Source: WHSM01 sp036375165
Lineage (GTDB): Bacteria > Actinomycetota > Actinomycetes > Mycobacteriales > Micromonosporaceae
Assembly: GCA_036375165.1 (NCBI GenBank)
Contig: DASUSI010000053.1
Coordinates: 1-64,000 of the forward strand
Length of the DNA stretch: 64,000 nucleotides
Reading direction: 5' to 3'
Of the stretch, positions 26,095-34,038 are shown in pieces. Numbering within the stretch: position 1 is the first letter of the stretch; each line of letters begins with the position of its first letter. The translations under genes and the position numbers were made by a program. Below the pieces are notes generated by a model that saw only the letters and a list, made by a program, of their open reading frames with translations, ran no database searches and had not been told where the DNA came from.

Positions 26095-27030
26095 GTGGAG
26101 CGGTGGCGAGGTCTGGACAGTGCGCCGGGCGGGTGGGGCCGTTCGGTGGTGACCATCGGGGTGTTCGACGGAGTGCACCGGGGGCACCAGCAGATCATCG
26201 GCCACGCGGTACGGCGGGCGGCGCAGCGGGGAGTGCGGTCCGTGGTGGTGACCTTCGACCCGCATCCTTCCGAGGTGGTGCGCCCCGGTAGCCACCCGGC
26301 GGTGCTGACCGAACCGGCTCGCAAGGCAGAGCTGATCGAGGAGCTCGGCGTGGGGGTGTTGTGCGTGTTGCCGTTCACCCAGGAGTTCAGTCGGCTGTCG
26401 GCTGAGGCGTTCGTGCACGACGTGCTGGTTGAGCATTTGCACGCCGCCCACGTCGTGGTGGGGGAGAACTTCCGGTTCGGGCACCGCGCCGCGGGCGACG
26501 TGGCACTGCTCGCCCGGCTGGGTCGCACTTTCGGGTTCGCGGTGGAAGGGGCGCCGCTGGTGTCCGACAACGACACGGTGTTCAGTTCCACGTACATCCG
26601 GGCGTGTGTGGCGGCGGGAGACGTCGCCTCGGCGGCGGCCGCGTTGGGTCGGCCGCACCGGCTGGAGGGGGTGGTGGTGCGCGGGGACCGGCGCGGCAGG
26701 CAGCTCGGGTTCCCGACGGCGAACCTGCTCACCCGGCCGTACGCGGCGATCCCGGCCGACGGCGTGTACGCGGCTTGGCTGGTCCGTGACAAGGACGGCG
26801 ATCGGTTGCCCGCGGCGGTCAGCATCGGCACCAATCCGTCCTTCTCCGGCCAGGAGCGGCGGGTGGAGGCGTACGTGATCGATTTCGACGAGGACCTCTA
26901 CGGGGAGCATCTGGCGCTGGACTTCACCGCGCGACTCCGGGAGATGCGCGCCTACGCCACGGTCGACCAGCTCGTGGCGCAGATCGAGCGGGACGTCACC
27001 GAGACCCGCAAGGCGCTTCGTGACGCCTGA
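26095..27030 (+). CDS. ribF: Bifunctional riboflavin kinase / FAD synthetase
   Basis: A 311-residue enzyme that phosphorylates riboflavin and adenylates FMN. The N-terminal nucleotidyltransferase domain has GVFDGVHRGHQ at about 22-32 and VVVTFDPHPSEV; VVGENFRFGHRAAG and SSTYIRACVAAGD follow. The C-terminal kinase domain has GRQLGFPTANL and SIGTNPSF. Length and domain order are normal. The GTG 26095 start directly follows CGGAGGAGG; ATG 26093 is in another frame. It sits between truB and rpsO as usual in actinobacteria. Confidence 0.95.
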   Translation: MERWRGLDSAPGGWGRSVVTIGVFDGVHRGHQQIIGHAVRRAAQRGVRSVVVTFDPHPSEVVRPGSHPAVLTEPARKAELIEELGVGVLCVLPFTQEFSRLSAEAFVHDVLVEHLHAAHVVVGENFRFGHRAAGDVALLARLGRTFGFAVEGAPLVSDNDTVFSSTYIRACVAAGDVASAAAALGRPHRLEGVVVRGDRRGRQLGFPTANLLTRPYAAIPADGVYAAWLVRDKDGDRLPAAVSIGTNPSFSGQERRVEAYVIDFDEDLYGEHLALDFTARLREMRAYATVDQLVAQIERDVTETRKALRDA

Positions 27031-27067
27031 CTGCTAGCCTTGCGGGTACGCCGGGTCACTGGCGAGG

Positions 27068-27101
27068 TCCCGCATGCCTGCACGGCGCCGTGGGTGCGGG
27101 A
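27068..27101 (+). promoter_or_regulatory. Structured rpsO leader, candidate S15 autoregulatory element
   Basis: An outer 7-bp stem (TCCCGCA pairing with TGCGGGA) encloses an inner 4-nt-loop hairpin with stem CACG/CGTG (palindrome CACGGCGCCGTG at 27081-27092). It ends about 45 bp before rpsO. S15 represses its own mRNA in several bacteria through structures near the start; that this leader does so is inferred. Confidence 0.4.
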
Positions 27102-27145
27102 TCGAATACCCACCAACCGCGCACGCGGCGCAGACGAGGGAGAAC

Positions 27146-27415
27146 ATGGCGCTCGACGCAGCCATCAAGCAGAAGATCATTTCCGACCACGCCACCCTGG
27201 AGGGCGACACCGGATCCCCTGAGGTCCAGGTGGCGCTGCTGACCCAGCGGATCAGGGACCTGACCGAGCACCTCAAGCAGCACAAGCACGACCACCACAG
27301 CCGTCGTGGCCTGCTCCTGCTGGTGGGTCGCCGCCGCCGACTGCTGGGTTACCTGGCGAAGAAGGACATCAACCGCTACCGGGCCCTGATCGAACGACTC
27401 GGCCTGCGGCGTTGA
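27146..27415 (+). CDS. rpsO: 30S ribosomal protein S15
   Basis: An 89-residue S15, standard length, with MALDAAIKQKIISDHATLEGDTGSPEVQVALLT at the start and the RNA-binding LKQHKHDHHSRRGLLLLVGRRRRLL segment, ending YRALIERLGLRR. It binds the central domain of 16S rRNA early in 30S assembly. ATG 27146 follows GAGGGAGAAC. The leader upstream is structured and a strong terminator follows the stop. Confidence 0.98.
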   Translation: MALDAAIKQKIISDHATLEGDTGSPEVQVALLTQRIRDLTEHLKQHKHDHHSRRGLLLLVGRRRRLLGYLAKKDINRYRALIERLGLRR

Positions 27416-27421
27416 GTCACA

Positions 27422-27464
27422 AACCTCCTCCGGCGGCTTAGGGTTGCCGGAGGAGGTTCGATTT
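27422..27464 (+). terminator. Terminator after rpsO
   Basis: A perfect 13-bp stem (AACCTCCTCCGGC and its complement) with an 11-nt loop, followed by CGATTTC. It starts 6 bp after the rpsO stop. Read-through into pnp is possible, and the remaining 210 bp before pnp form its leader, including a 12-bp palindrome CTTCGATCGAAG at 27563-27574. Confidence 0.85.
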
Positions 27465-27674
27465 CTCCCGGCTGGAACGGGCATGACCGAGGGGAGGCCG
27501 GCGCGCACCGGTCCTCGGTAGTGGTTTCCGGGCACCGTCTCCACGAGGCACAGCCCCGGGGACTTCGATCGAAGACCGGCGCGGAGCAGCTCCCTGATCG
27601 TGCCCCCACCTGGCGGGGGACCGGCTGTACGAGTCAGTACGGCCGGACCACGAAACGAAGGAGCACTTCAGACC

Positions 27675-30056
27675 ATGACCGAACTCAACCAGACCGTGTC
27701 CCCGCTGGGTGAACACTCGTCGCGCGCCGTGATCGACAACGGCAGCTTCGGCACCCGTGAGGTGGTGCTGCACACCGGCCGGCTGGCCCGTCAGGCCGCC
27801 GGCAGTGCGGTCGCCCAGCTCGGCGACACGGTGGTGCTGTCCGCCACCACGGCGAGCCGGCAACCGAAGGAATTTCTGGACTTCTTCCCGCTCACTGTCG
27901 ACGTCGAGGAGCGGATGTACGCGGCCGGCCGGATCCCCGGCTCGTTCTTCCGCCGTGAGGGCCGACCCTCCGAGGAGGCGATTCTCACCTGCCGGTTGAT
28001 CGACCGGCCACTGCGCCCCAGCTTCGTCAAGGGCCTTCGTAACGAAGTGCAGGTGGTCGAGACGGTGCTCGCGCTCGACCCCGCCCACCCGTACGACGTG
28101 GTCGCGATCAATGCCGCGTCGCTGTCCACCAAACTGGCCGGACTGCCGTTCTCGGGTCCCATCGGGGCCACCCGGATGGCACACGTGGACGGCCAGTGGG
28201 TGGCGTTCCCGACCCATGAGGAACTCGATCGGGCGACCTTCGACATCGTGGTCGCCGGTCGGGTCGTCGGGGAGGGCGACAGCGCCGACGTGGCGATCAT
28301 GATGGTGGAGGCGGAGGCGACGCCACGCACCGTCGAGCTGGTCGCTGGCGGTCGCACCGCACCGACCGAGGACGTCGTGGCCAGCGGCCTGGAGGCGGCC
28401 AAGCCGCACATCGCGGAACTCTGCCGGGCGCAGCGCGAACTGGTGGAGATCGCTGGCAAGCCGACGGTGGAGTTCCCGATCTTCTCCGACTACTCCGACG
28501 ACGCGTACGCCGTGGTGGAGTCCGCCGTCGCACCAGAACTGGCCGACGCTCTGCGGATCGCCTCCAAGCAGGAGCGGGAAGCCACCCTGGACCGGATCCG
28601 GGAGTCGCTGCTGGAGCGGCACGCCGAGCAGTTCGAGGGCCGGGAGAAGGAGTTGGTCGCGGCATTGCGGGCGCTCACCAAGAAGCTGGTGCGCCAGCAG
28701 GTGCTCCGCGACCAGGTGCGCATCGACGGACGCGGCCCTCGGGACATCCGACCGTTGACGGCCGAGGTGGGGGTGTTGCCCCGGGTCCACGGATCGGCGC
28801 TGTTCGAGCGCGGGGAAACCCAGATCCTGGGCGTCACCACGCTGAACATGCTGCGGTTGGAGCAGACCCTGGACACCTTGTCCCCGGACAAGTCCAAGCG
28901 GTACCTGCACCACTACAACTTCCCGCCGTACTCCACCGGGGAGACCGGCCGGGTCGGCTCACCCAAGCGCCGCGAGATCGGCCACGGTGCGCTTGCCGAG
29001 CGGGCTTTGATCCCGGTGCTGCCCAAGCGCGAGGAGTTCCCGTACGCCATCCGGCAGGTCTCCGAGGCGGTCGGTTCCAACGGCTCCACCTCGATGGGCT
29101 CGGTGTGCGCCAGCACGATGAGCCTGATGAGCGCGGGTGTTCCGCTGGCCGCCCCGGTGGCCGGGATCGCGATGGGCCTGATCTCCGACGAGGTGGACGG
29201 CAAGACCTCGTACGTCACGTTGACCGACATTCTGGGTGCCGAGGACGCGTACGGCGACATGGACTTCAAGGTGGCCGGCACCCGGGAGTTCGTCACCGCG
29301 TTGCAACTGGACACCAAGCTGGACGGGATCCCATCCGATGTTCTGGCCGCAGCGTTGCAGCAGGCCCGGGACGCCCGGCTGACGATCCTCGAGGTGATGA
29401 CTGAGGCGATCGAGACGACCGCCGAACTGTCGCCGAACGCGCCCCGGGTGCTCAGCATCACGATCCCGGTGGACAAGATCGGCATGGTGATCGGGCCCAA
29501 GGGCCAGACCATCAACGCGATCCAGGACGAGACCGGTGCCGACATCACCATCGAGGACGACGGCACCATCTACATCGGCTCGGTCGACGGGCCGTCCGCC
29601 GAGGCCGCGGTGGAGCGGGTCAACGCGATCGCCAATCCCCAGTTGCCGAAGATGGGGGACCGGTTCCTCGGGACCGTGGTGAAGACCACCGCGTTCGGCG
29701 CCTTCATCTCGCTGGTTCCGGGACGCGACGGCCTGCTGCACATCTCCAAGCTCGGTGAGGGCAAGCGGGTCGAGCGCGTGGAGGACCATCTCAACGTCGG
29801 CGACAAGGTCGAGGTTGAGATCGCCGACATTGACCAGCGCGGCAAGATCTACCTGGACAAGGCGGGTGCCGCCGCGTCCGGTTCCGGCGGCCGGCCGGAG
29901 CGGCGTCCGGCCGCGGACCGGCCCGAGCGCCGCCCCGATGACCGGCGTGACCGACCGGAACGGCCTCGGGAGGCCAGCGACGGAGGGTCCGAGGCCGAGG
30001 CCGACGCCGATGTCGAGGACAGTGAGTTTCACCGGCGTCGGCGTCGGCGCCGGTGA
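27675..30056 (+). CDS. pnp: Polyribonucleotide nucleotidyltransferase (PNPase/GPSI)
   Basis: A 793-residue PNPase catalysing 3'-5' phosphorolysis of RNA and, in actinobacteria, probably 3' tailing. Two RNase PH domains flank a helical domain; the second carries SKRYLHHYNFPPYSTGE and the catalytic-site DILGAEDAYGDMDFKVAGT. A KH domain contains VIGPKGQTINAI and an S1 domain GDRFLGTVVKTTAFGAFISL. The C-terminal 50 residues are low complexity, Arg/Pro/Asp-rich, ending FHRRRRRRR. ATG 27675 is used with AAGGAG 13 bp upstream. It overlaps or abuts the M16 peptidase gene. Confidence 0.97.
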   Translation: MTELNQTVSPLGEHSSRAVIDNGSFGTREVVLHTGRLARQAAGSAVAQLGDTVVLSATTASRQPKEFLDFFPLTVDVEERMYAAGRIPGSFFRREGRPSEEAILTCRLIDRPLRPSFVKGLRNEVQVVETVLALDPAHPYDVVAINAASLSTKLAGLPFSGPIGATRMAHVDGQWVAFPTHEELDRATFDIVVAGRVVGEGDSADVAIMMVEAEATPRTVELVAGGRTAPTEDVVASGLEAAKPHIAELCRAQRELVEIAGKPTVEFPIFSDYSDDAYAVVESAVAPELADALRIASKQEREATLDRIRESLLERHAEQFEGREKELVAALRALTKKLVRQQVLRDQVRIDGRGPRDIRPLTAEVGVLPRVHGSALFERGETQILGVTTLNMLRLEQTLDTLSPDKSKRYLHHYNFPPYSTGETGRVGSPKRREIGHGALAERALIPVLPKREEFPYAIRQVSEAVGSNGSTSMGSVCASTMSLMSAGVPLAAPVAGIAMGLISDEVDGKTSYVTLTDILGAEDAYGDMDFKVAGTREFVTALQLDTKLDGIPSDVLAAALQQARDARLTILEVMTEAIETTAELSPNAPRVLSITIPVDKIGMVIGPKGQTINAIQDETGADITIEDDGTIYIGSVDGPSAEAAVERVNAIANPQLPKMGDRFLGTVVKTTAFGAFISLVPGRDGLLHISKLGEGKRVERVEDHLNVGDKVEVEIADIDQRGKIYLDKAGAAASGSGGRPERRPAADRPERRPDDRRDRPERPREASDGGSEAEADADVEDSEFHRRRRRRR

Positions 30057-30064
30057 CGGTAGGC

Positions 30065-31408
30065 ATGTCCGAAATGTTGAGACCCGGGCCCGGGAAGAAT
30101 GTGACGGCGACCCGCACCCTGACGTCGGATCCGCTGCGGGGCACGGTGTGCCGCACGGTGTTGCCCAACGGGATGCGGGTGCTCACCGAGGCGATTCCCA
30201 CGATGCGCAGCGTGTCGTTCGGAATCTGGGTCGGTGTCGGGTCCCGGGACGAGACCCCGGCTGTGGCTGGGGTCTCGCACTTCCTGGAGCACCTGCTGTT
30301 CAAGGGCACCGAACGGCGCTCCGCGCTGGAGATCTCAGCGGCACTGGAAGCGGTGGGTGGCGAGACCAACGCCTTCACCACCCGGGAGTACACCTGTTAC
30401 TACGCCCGGGTACTCGACGATGACCTGCCACTCGCCGTGGACGTGATCTGCGATCTGGTCGCCGGATCCGTCCTCGACGAGGCGGATGTGGAGACCGAGC
30501 GTGGCGTGATCCTCGAAGAGATCGCGATGCACGACGACGAGCCGGGTGACGCCGTCCACGACTGGTTCTACCAGGCGGTGTTCGGCGACCACCCGCTCGG
30601 GCGGCCGATCTCCGGCACGGTGGAGAGCATCTCGGCACTCACCCGCCGCCAGGTACTCGACTTCTACCGGAGCCGTTACGTCGCGCCGCATATGGTGGTC
30701 ACCGCGGCCGGCAGCCTGGAGCACTCCGCGGTGGTGGCCGCTGTCCAGAGCGCCTTCGCCAGGGTGCAGCGGTTCACCGCTGCCGGGGAACCGGCGGGTC
30801 TGCGGGAGACTGGCCAGCCGGTACCCACCTGTCAGGACGTACATGTCCAGAACAAGGACACCGAGCAGGCGAACCTGCTGATCGGTTGCCCCGCTCCGTC
30901 GCGGCTCGACGAACGCCGGTTCCAGCTCGGGGTGTTCAACAACGCCATCGGTGGCGGCATGTCCAGTCGGCTGTTCCAGGAGATTCGGGAGAAGCGGGGT
31001 CTCGCGTACTCGGTCTACTCGTACACCAGCCAGTACGCCGACGCGGGGGTGTTCGGTGTGTACGCCGGGTGCGCGCCCGGGAAGGCAGAGGAAGTGCTCT
31101 CGCTGGTACGTGGCGAACTCGGCGTGGTCGCCGGTGGCGGGCTCAGCGACGAGGAGATCCTGCGCGGCAAGGGCATGCTCAAAGGTTCCCTGGTGCTCGG
31201 CCTGGAGGACACCGGCTCCCGGATGAGCCAGCTCGGGAAGGGCGAACTGCTCTACGGGGAGTCGCTCGGCGTGGACGAACTGCTGCAACGGGTCAATGCG
31301 GTCACGGCGGAGCAGGTTCGCTCGGTGGCCGCCGCCGTGCTGGCCCAACCGCTGGCACTTGCGGTGGTGGGCCCCTTCCCGCAAGACGGGTACTTTTCCG
31401 TGGCCTGA
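30065..31408 (+). CDS. M16 family zinc metallopeptidase
   Basis: A 447-residue peptidase of the pitrilysin/mitochondrial processing type. The inverted zinc motif HFLEH is at 72-76 (HFLEHLLFKGT), with the distal Glu in DVETERGVILEEI. The C-terminal half includes GGGMSSRLFQEIREKRGLAYSVYS, a family hallmark. It is expected to be cytoplasmic, as no signal is seen. The usual actinobacterial partner of pnp and dapB; substrates are not known. GTG 30053 overlaps the pnp stop (GTGA) and is an alternative start adding four residues. Confidence 0.93.
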   Translation: MSEMLRPGPGKNVTATRTLTSDPLRGTVCRTVLPNGMRVLTEAIPTMRSVSFGIWVGVGSRDETPAVAGVSHFLEHLLFKGTERRSALEISAALEAVGGETNAFTTREYTCYYARVLDDDLPLAVDVICDLVAGSVLDEADVETERGVILEEIAMHDDEPGDAVHDWFYQAVFGDHPLGRPISGTVESISALTRRQVLDFYRSRYVAPHMVVTAAGSLEHSAVVAAVQSAFARVQRFTAAGEPAGLRETGQPVPTCQDVHVQNKDTEQANLLIGCPAPSRLDERRFQLGVFNNAIGGGMSSRLFQEIREKRGLAYSVYSYTSQYADAGVFGVYAGCAPGKAEEVLSLVRGELGVVAGGGLSDEEILRGKGMLKGSLVLGLEDTGSRMSQLGKGELLYGESLGVDELLQRVNAVTAEQVRSVAAAVLAQPLALAVVGPFPQDGYFSVA

Positions 31409-31547
31409 CGGTGCCCGGCCGCGGTACACCTCCCGGCCGGACTTCAAGATCGGTACGGCGGTAGGCTGAGGCGGCCCGCGGTACAAGCCCTGTCACCACG
31501 CCGCGCGAGCCTGTGGTTCGGTACGCCTGAATGGAGGCTGACACGCC

Positions 31548-32309
31548 GTGGCCAATGTGAACGAGCCAGTCCGGGTCGGGGTGCTTGGAGCCCAGGGGCG
31601 GATGGGTAGCGAGGTGTGTCGCACCGTCGATGCCGCCGAAGACATGGAGCTGGTGGCGATGGTCGACGCCGGTGACTGGCTGGCGAATCTCACCGACGCT
31701 GGCGCCCAGGTGGTCGTCGACTTCACCCAACCGGACGTGGTGATGGACAACCTGCACTGGTGTGTCGAGCAGGGGATCTCCGCCGTGGTCGGCACGTCTG
31801 GCTTCACCCCGGAGCGGATCTCCCGGGTGGCCGGCTGGCTGGAGCACAAGCACAACCTCGGAGTCGTGATCGCGGCGAACTTCGCGATCGGTGCGGTGCT
31901 CGCGATGCAGTTCGCGGAGCGCGCTGCCCGGCACTTCCAGTCGGTCGAGATCATCGAGCTGCACCACGCGGGCAAGCTGGACGCGCCGAGCGGTACCGCG
32001 TTGCGTACCGCGGAGCTGGTCGCACGGGCCCGCGAGGCCGCCGGCCTGGGGCGGGTCCCCGACGCCACCACGTCGGCATTGCAGGGGTCCCGGGGTGCGG
32101 AGGTGTCGGGCATCCGGGTGCATTCGGTGCGTTCCCGCGGCCTGGTGGCACACCAGGAGGTGTTGTTCGGCGGTCCGGGGGAGACCCTGACGATCCGCCA
32201 CGATTCGTACGATCGGGTGTCATTCATGCCCGGAGTCCTGCTGGCGGTCCGGCAGGTGCTCCACCGCCCGGGCCTCACGGTCGGGTTGGAGCACCTGCTC
32301 GACAGCTAG
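31548..32309 (+). CDS. dapB: 4-hydroxy-tetrahydrodipicolinate reductase
   Basis: A 253-residue NAD(P)H-dependent reductase of the diaminopimelate and lysine pathway. Cofactor motif GVLGAQGRMG is at 11-20; the substrate and catalytic part includes VVGTSGFTPER, AANFAIGAVL and the signature ELHHAGKLDAPSGTA. GTG 31548 is about 10 nt after GGAGG. dapA lies 8.7 kb downstream, after the thyX gene; the intervening accessory genes are an insertion relative to the compact order in many actinobacteria. Confidence 0.95.
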   Translation: MANVNEPVRVGVLGAQGRMGSEVCRTVDAAEDMELVAMVDAGDWLANLTDAGAQVVVDFTQPDVVMDNLHWCVEQGISAVVGTSGFTPERISRVAGWLEHKHNLGVVIAANFAIGAVLAMQFAERAARHFQSVEIIELHHAGKLDAPSGTALRTAELVARAREAAGLGRVPDATTSALQGSRGAEVSGIRVHSVRSRGLVAHQEVLFGGPGETLTIRHDSYDRVSFMPGVLLAVRQVLHRPGLTVGLEHLLDS

Positions 32310-32339
32310 GCCCGGACGTGGCCGGTCCAAGCCCGACGG

Positions 32340-32531
32340 TCACGCCGGGTCCGGGTCCGACCCGGCTGCGGTGTCCCGCTCGGCCGCCGCTTCCAGGGCC
32401 TCGAGCTTGGCCACCACTCGCTTGATGGTGTGCAGTACCTCCACCTCGTCGTGGCCGAAATCGCTCAGGTACGACCGCAGCGCGCCCCGTGCGATCTGTA
32501 GCTCCTCGGCGGTCAGTTGGAGGGTGTACAT
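32340..32531 (-). CDS. Small conserved hypothetical protein
   Basis: A 63-residue acidic protein, mostly helical: MYTLQLTAEELQIARGALRSYL, then FGHDEVEVLHTIKRVVAKLEAL and an Ala/Asp-rich tail. Similar small proteins are widespread in this position in actinobacteria, but I cannot assign a function. No clear ribosome site is seen upstream of ATG 32531. It is convergent with dapB, with 30 bp between the stops. Confidence 0.65.
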   Translation of the reverse strand: MYTLQLTAEELQIARGALRSYLSDFGHDEVEVLHTIKRVVAKLEALEAAAERDTAAGSDPDPA

Positions 32532-32587
32532 GGTCCGAATGTACGTCGGCCGTCCGGGATCCGAGCCCGCCAGGGTGTCACCGCCCC

Positions 32588-33007
32588 TCAGAACGTCGGA
32601 TGCGGGCCCTGTACCGCGGCGTCCAGTGGGTTGTCCGTCGAACGGGCTGGCCGGTGGCCGCCGTACCCGCGTCGCAGCGTCGCCGCGAACCAGAGCGCGA
32701 CCATCGCGAACACCAAGGTCGCCAGCATCACCTCACTGGCGAAGACCACACTGATCACCCCAGCCACCAAGGCGACGAAGCCAACCACCGAGAAAGCCAC
32801 CGTGTACCACAGCGGCACCCTGCTCTCCCGGGTGTACAGGTCGCTCGCGGCTGTCGGGCATCCGGCGAAGCCGAGGATGAACACCACGAGCGCGGCCATC
32901 CGGGTCGACAGGTTCGGGGCCATCGTGTCGGTCAGCCACAACCCGTAGAACACCACAGCGGCGGCGGTCGCCAGGGTCGCGATGCCGTCTCTCCAGGTGA
33001 GGCGCAT
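32588..33007 (-). CDS. Four-TM membrane protein, function unknown
   Basis: A 139-residue protein with about four membrane helices (roughly residues 9-26, 33-47, 65-86, 92-110) and a Cys-Pro after the second helix (GFAGCPTAAS). The C-terminal tail is basic and Pro-rich. ATG 33007 begins MRLTWRDGIATLATAA; a GTG-type extension of 14 residues is possible but unlikely. It is in the same direction as the GNAT gene upstream. Confidence 0.7.
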   Translation of the reverse strand: MRLTWRDGIATLATAAAVVFYGLWLTDTMAPNLSTRMAALVVFILGFAGCPTAASDLYTRESRVPLWYTVAFSVVGFVALVAGVISVVFASEVMLATLVFAMVALWFAATLRRGYGGHRPARSTDNPLDAAVQGPHPTF

Positions 33008-33112
33008 GACCGCCGCCTTTCCGTCCCGCCCGGCGGCCACCACCGGCACATCGACCGGGCGGCTGATCTCACTGTGGCAATCCGGTGCGCTTCTGGGCAG
33101 AGGCGTCCGGCA

Positions 33113-33709
33113 TCAGGGCGGGGGACTGTCGACTCCGGTGTCCTTCGTGTCCAGTGCCACGTGGAGTCTGAGCTGCCCCACGGTCACCCCGTCGAGGTCC
33201 AGCGCCCTGCCGGCCCCGTCGGGTTGCCAACCTGCCGAGGTCAGGAACTTCACCGTCGCGACGTCCTGCTCGAAGGCCCACGCCACGGCATCGGTGAACC
33301 CGTCCGAACGCCACAGGTCGACCGCGGCGGCGAGTAGCCGGCTGCCATGGCCGCGCCGGCCCCACCGGGGCTCCACCAGCAGGTCGGTGATCGCGGCGAG
33401 AGCCGGGCCCGGTGTTGGTTCCCCCGGAACCAGCACGGTGGCGTCAGCCGGCCCGACGGCGGTGAAGCCGACCACCGCTTCGGGCTGGTCGGTGGCTGCC
33501 TGTTCGACCGCCACCAGTACTCGGTGGTGCCCACTCGGGGGGTGGCACAGTGCGTCCCGCCAGCGCTCGGCGACGAATTCGGGGGACACCGCGTCGATCG
33601 CGAACCGGGGAATGAACCTGGGGTACGCCGTCCGCCATGTGCTGAGTTGTACCTGGGTGATCGGTTCCACGTCGGCTTCCCGAGCCGGCCGTACGTACCC
33701 CATCGCCAT
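33113..33709 (-). CDS. GNAT family N-acetyltransferase
   Basis: A 198-residue acetyl-CoA-dependent acyltransferase of GCN5 fold: N-terminal YVRPAREADVEPITQVQLSTWRTAYP, a central LVAVEQ and VVGFTAVGP, then ITDLLVEPRWGRRGHGSRLLAAAVDLW carrying the CoA-binding R/G-x-x-G-x-G/A (RRGHGS), and ATVKFLTSAGWQ. The substrate is unknown. Start candidates are at 33718, 33709 and 33703; 33709 is a compromise. The truncated paralog at 33767-33964 lies just upstream in the same direction. Confidence 0.82.
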   Translation of the reverse strand: MAMGYVRPAREADVEPITQVQLSTWRTAYPRFIPRFAIDAVSPEFVAERWRDALCHPPSGHHRVLVAVEQAATDQPEAVVGFTAVGPADATVLVPGEPTPGPALAAITDLLVEPRWGRRGHGSRLLAAAVDLWRSDGFTDAVAWAFEQDVATVKFLTSAGWQPDGAGRALDLDGVTVGQLRLHVALDTKDTGVDSPPP

Positions 33710-33740
33710 GCCCACCACGCTACGCAGGGCCGGCTCAGGT

Positions 33741-33808
33741 GTCCGGAGCCGGGCCGTCCCGCAATGTCAGCCGGGTCCGGAGCCGGGCCGTCCCGCAATG
33801 TCAGCCGG
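33741..33808. repeat. 34-bp perfect tandem duplication
   Basis: Two identical, directly adjacent 34-bp units (33741-33774 and 33775-33808), each beginning GTCCGGAGCCGGGCCG and ending ATGTCAGCCGG. They lie at the point where the GNAT remnant loses similarity. The duplication is direct evidence of a recent replication or recombination event. Confidence 0.95.
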
Positions 33809-33964
33809 TCTTCGGCAGTTCCGGGCTCGCCAGGCAGGGTCCAGCCCGGTGAGGAAGCCGGCCGGCAGCAGGTCCCGGTATCCGACCTGCCAGCTTCGTA
33901 CCTGCACCTCGGCCAGGTGGTCGATGTCCTGGTGGCGGGTCGGGCGCAGCGACACGTCGGGCAT
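33767..33964 (-). pseudogene. Truncated GNAT acetyltransferase (N-terminal remnant)
   Basis: A 65-residue open stretch starting MPDVSLRPTRHQDIDHLAEVQVRSWQVGYRDLLP. This aligns with the first 40 residues of the intact GNAT gene 60 bp downstream (YVRPAREADVEPITQVQLSTWRTAYPRFIP) at Arg-Pro, Asp, the Val-Gln and the Trp-x-x-x-Tyr positions. After about residue 50 it passes into the 34-bp repeats and stops; the CoA-binding half is missing. It looks like the start of a decayed tandem GNAT gene. Confidence 0.7.
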
Positions 33965-34038
33965 GCCCACCGGGCTGCCCGCATGGTGCCGGGCCGGCGA
34001 CCGGATTTGTCCCAGCCCTCGGCTAGTCTGCCGGCACC

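Noticed and set aside
32489..33337. Plus-strand open frame of 282 codons
   Set aside because: It runs opposite the four-TM protein and GNAT gene, is His/Arg/Gly-rich and has no domain.
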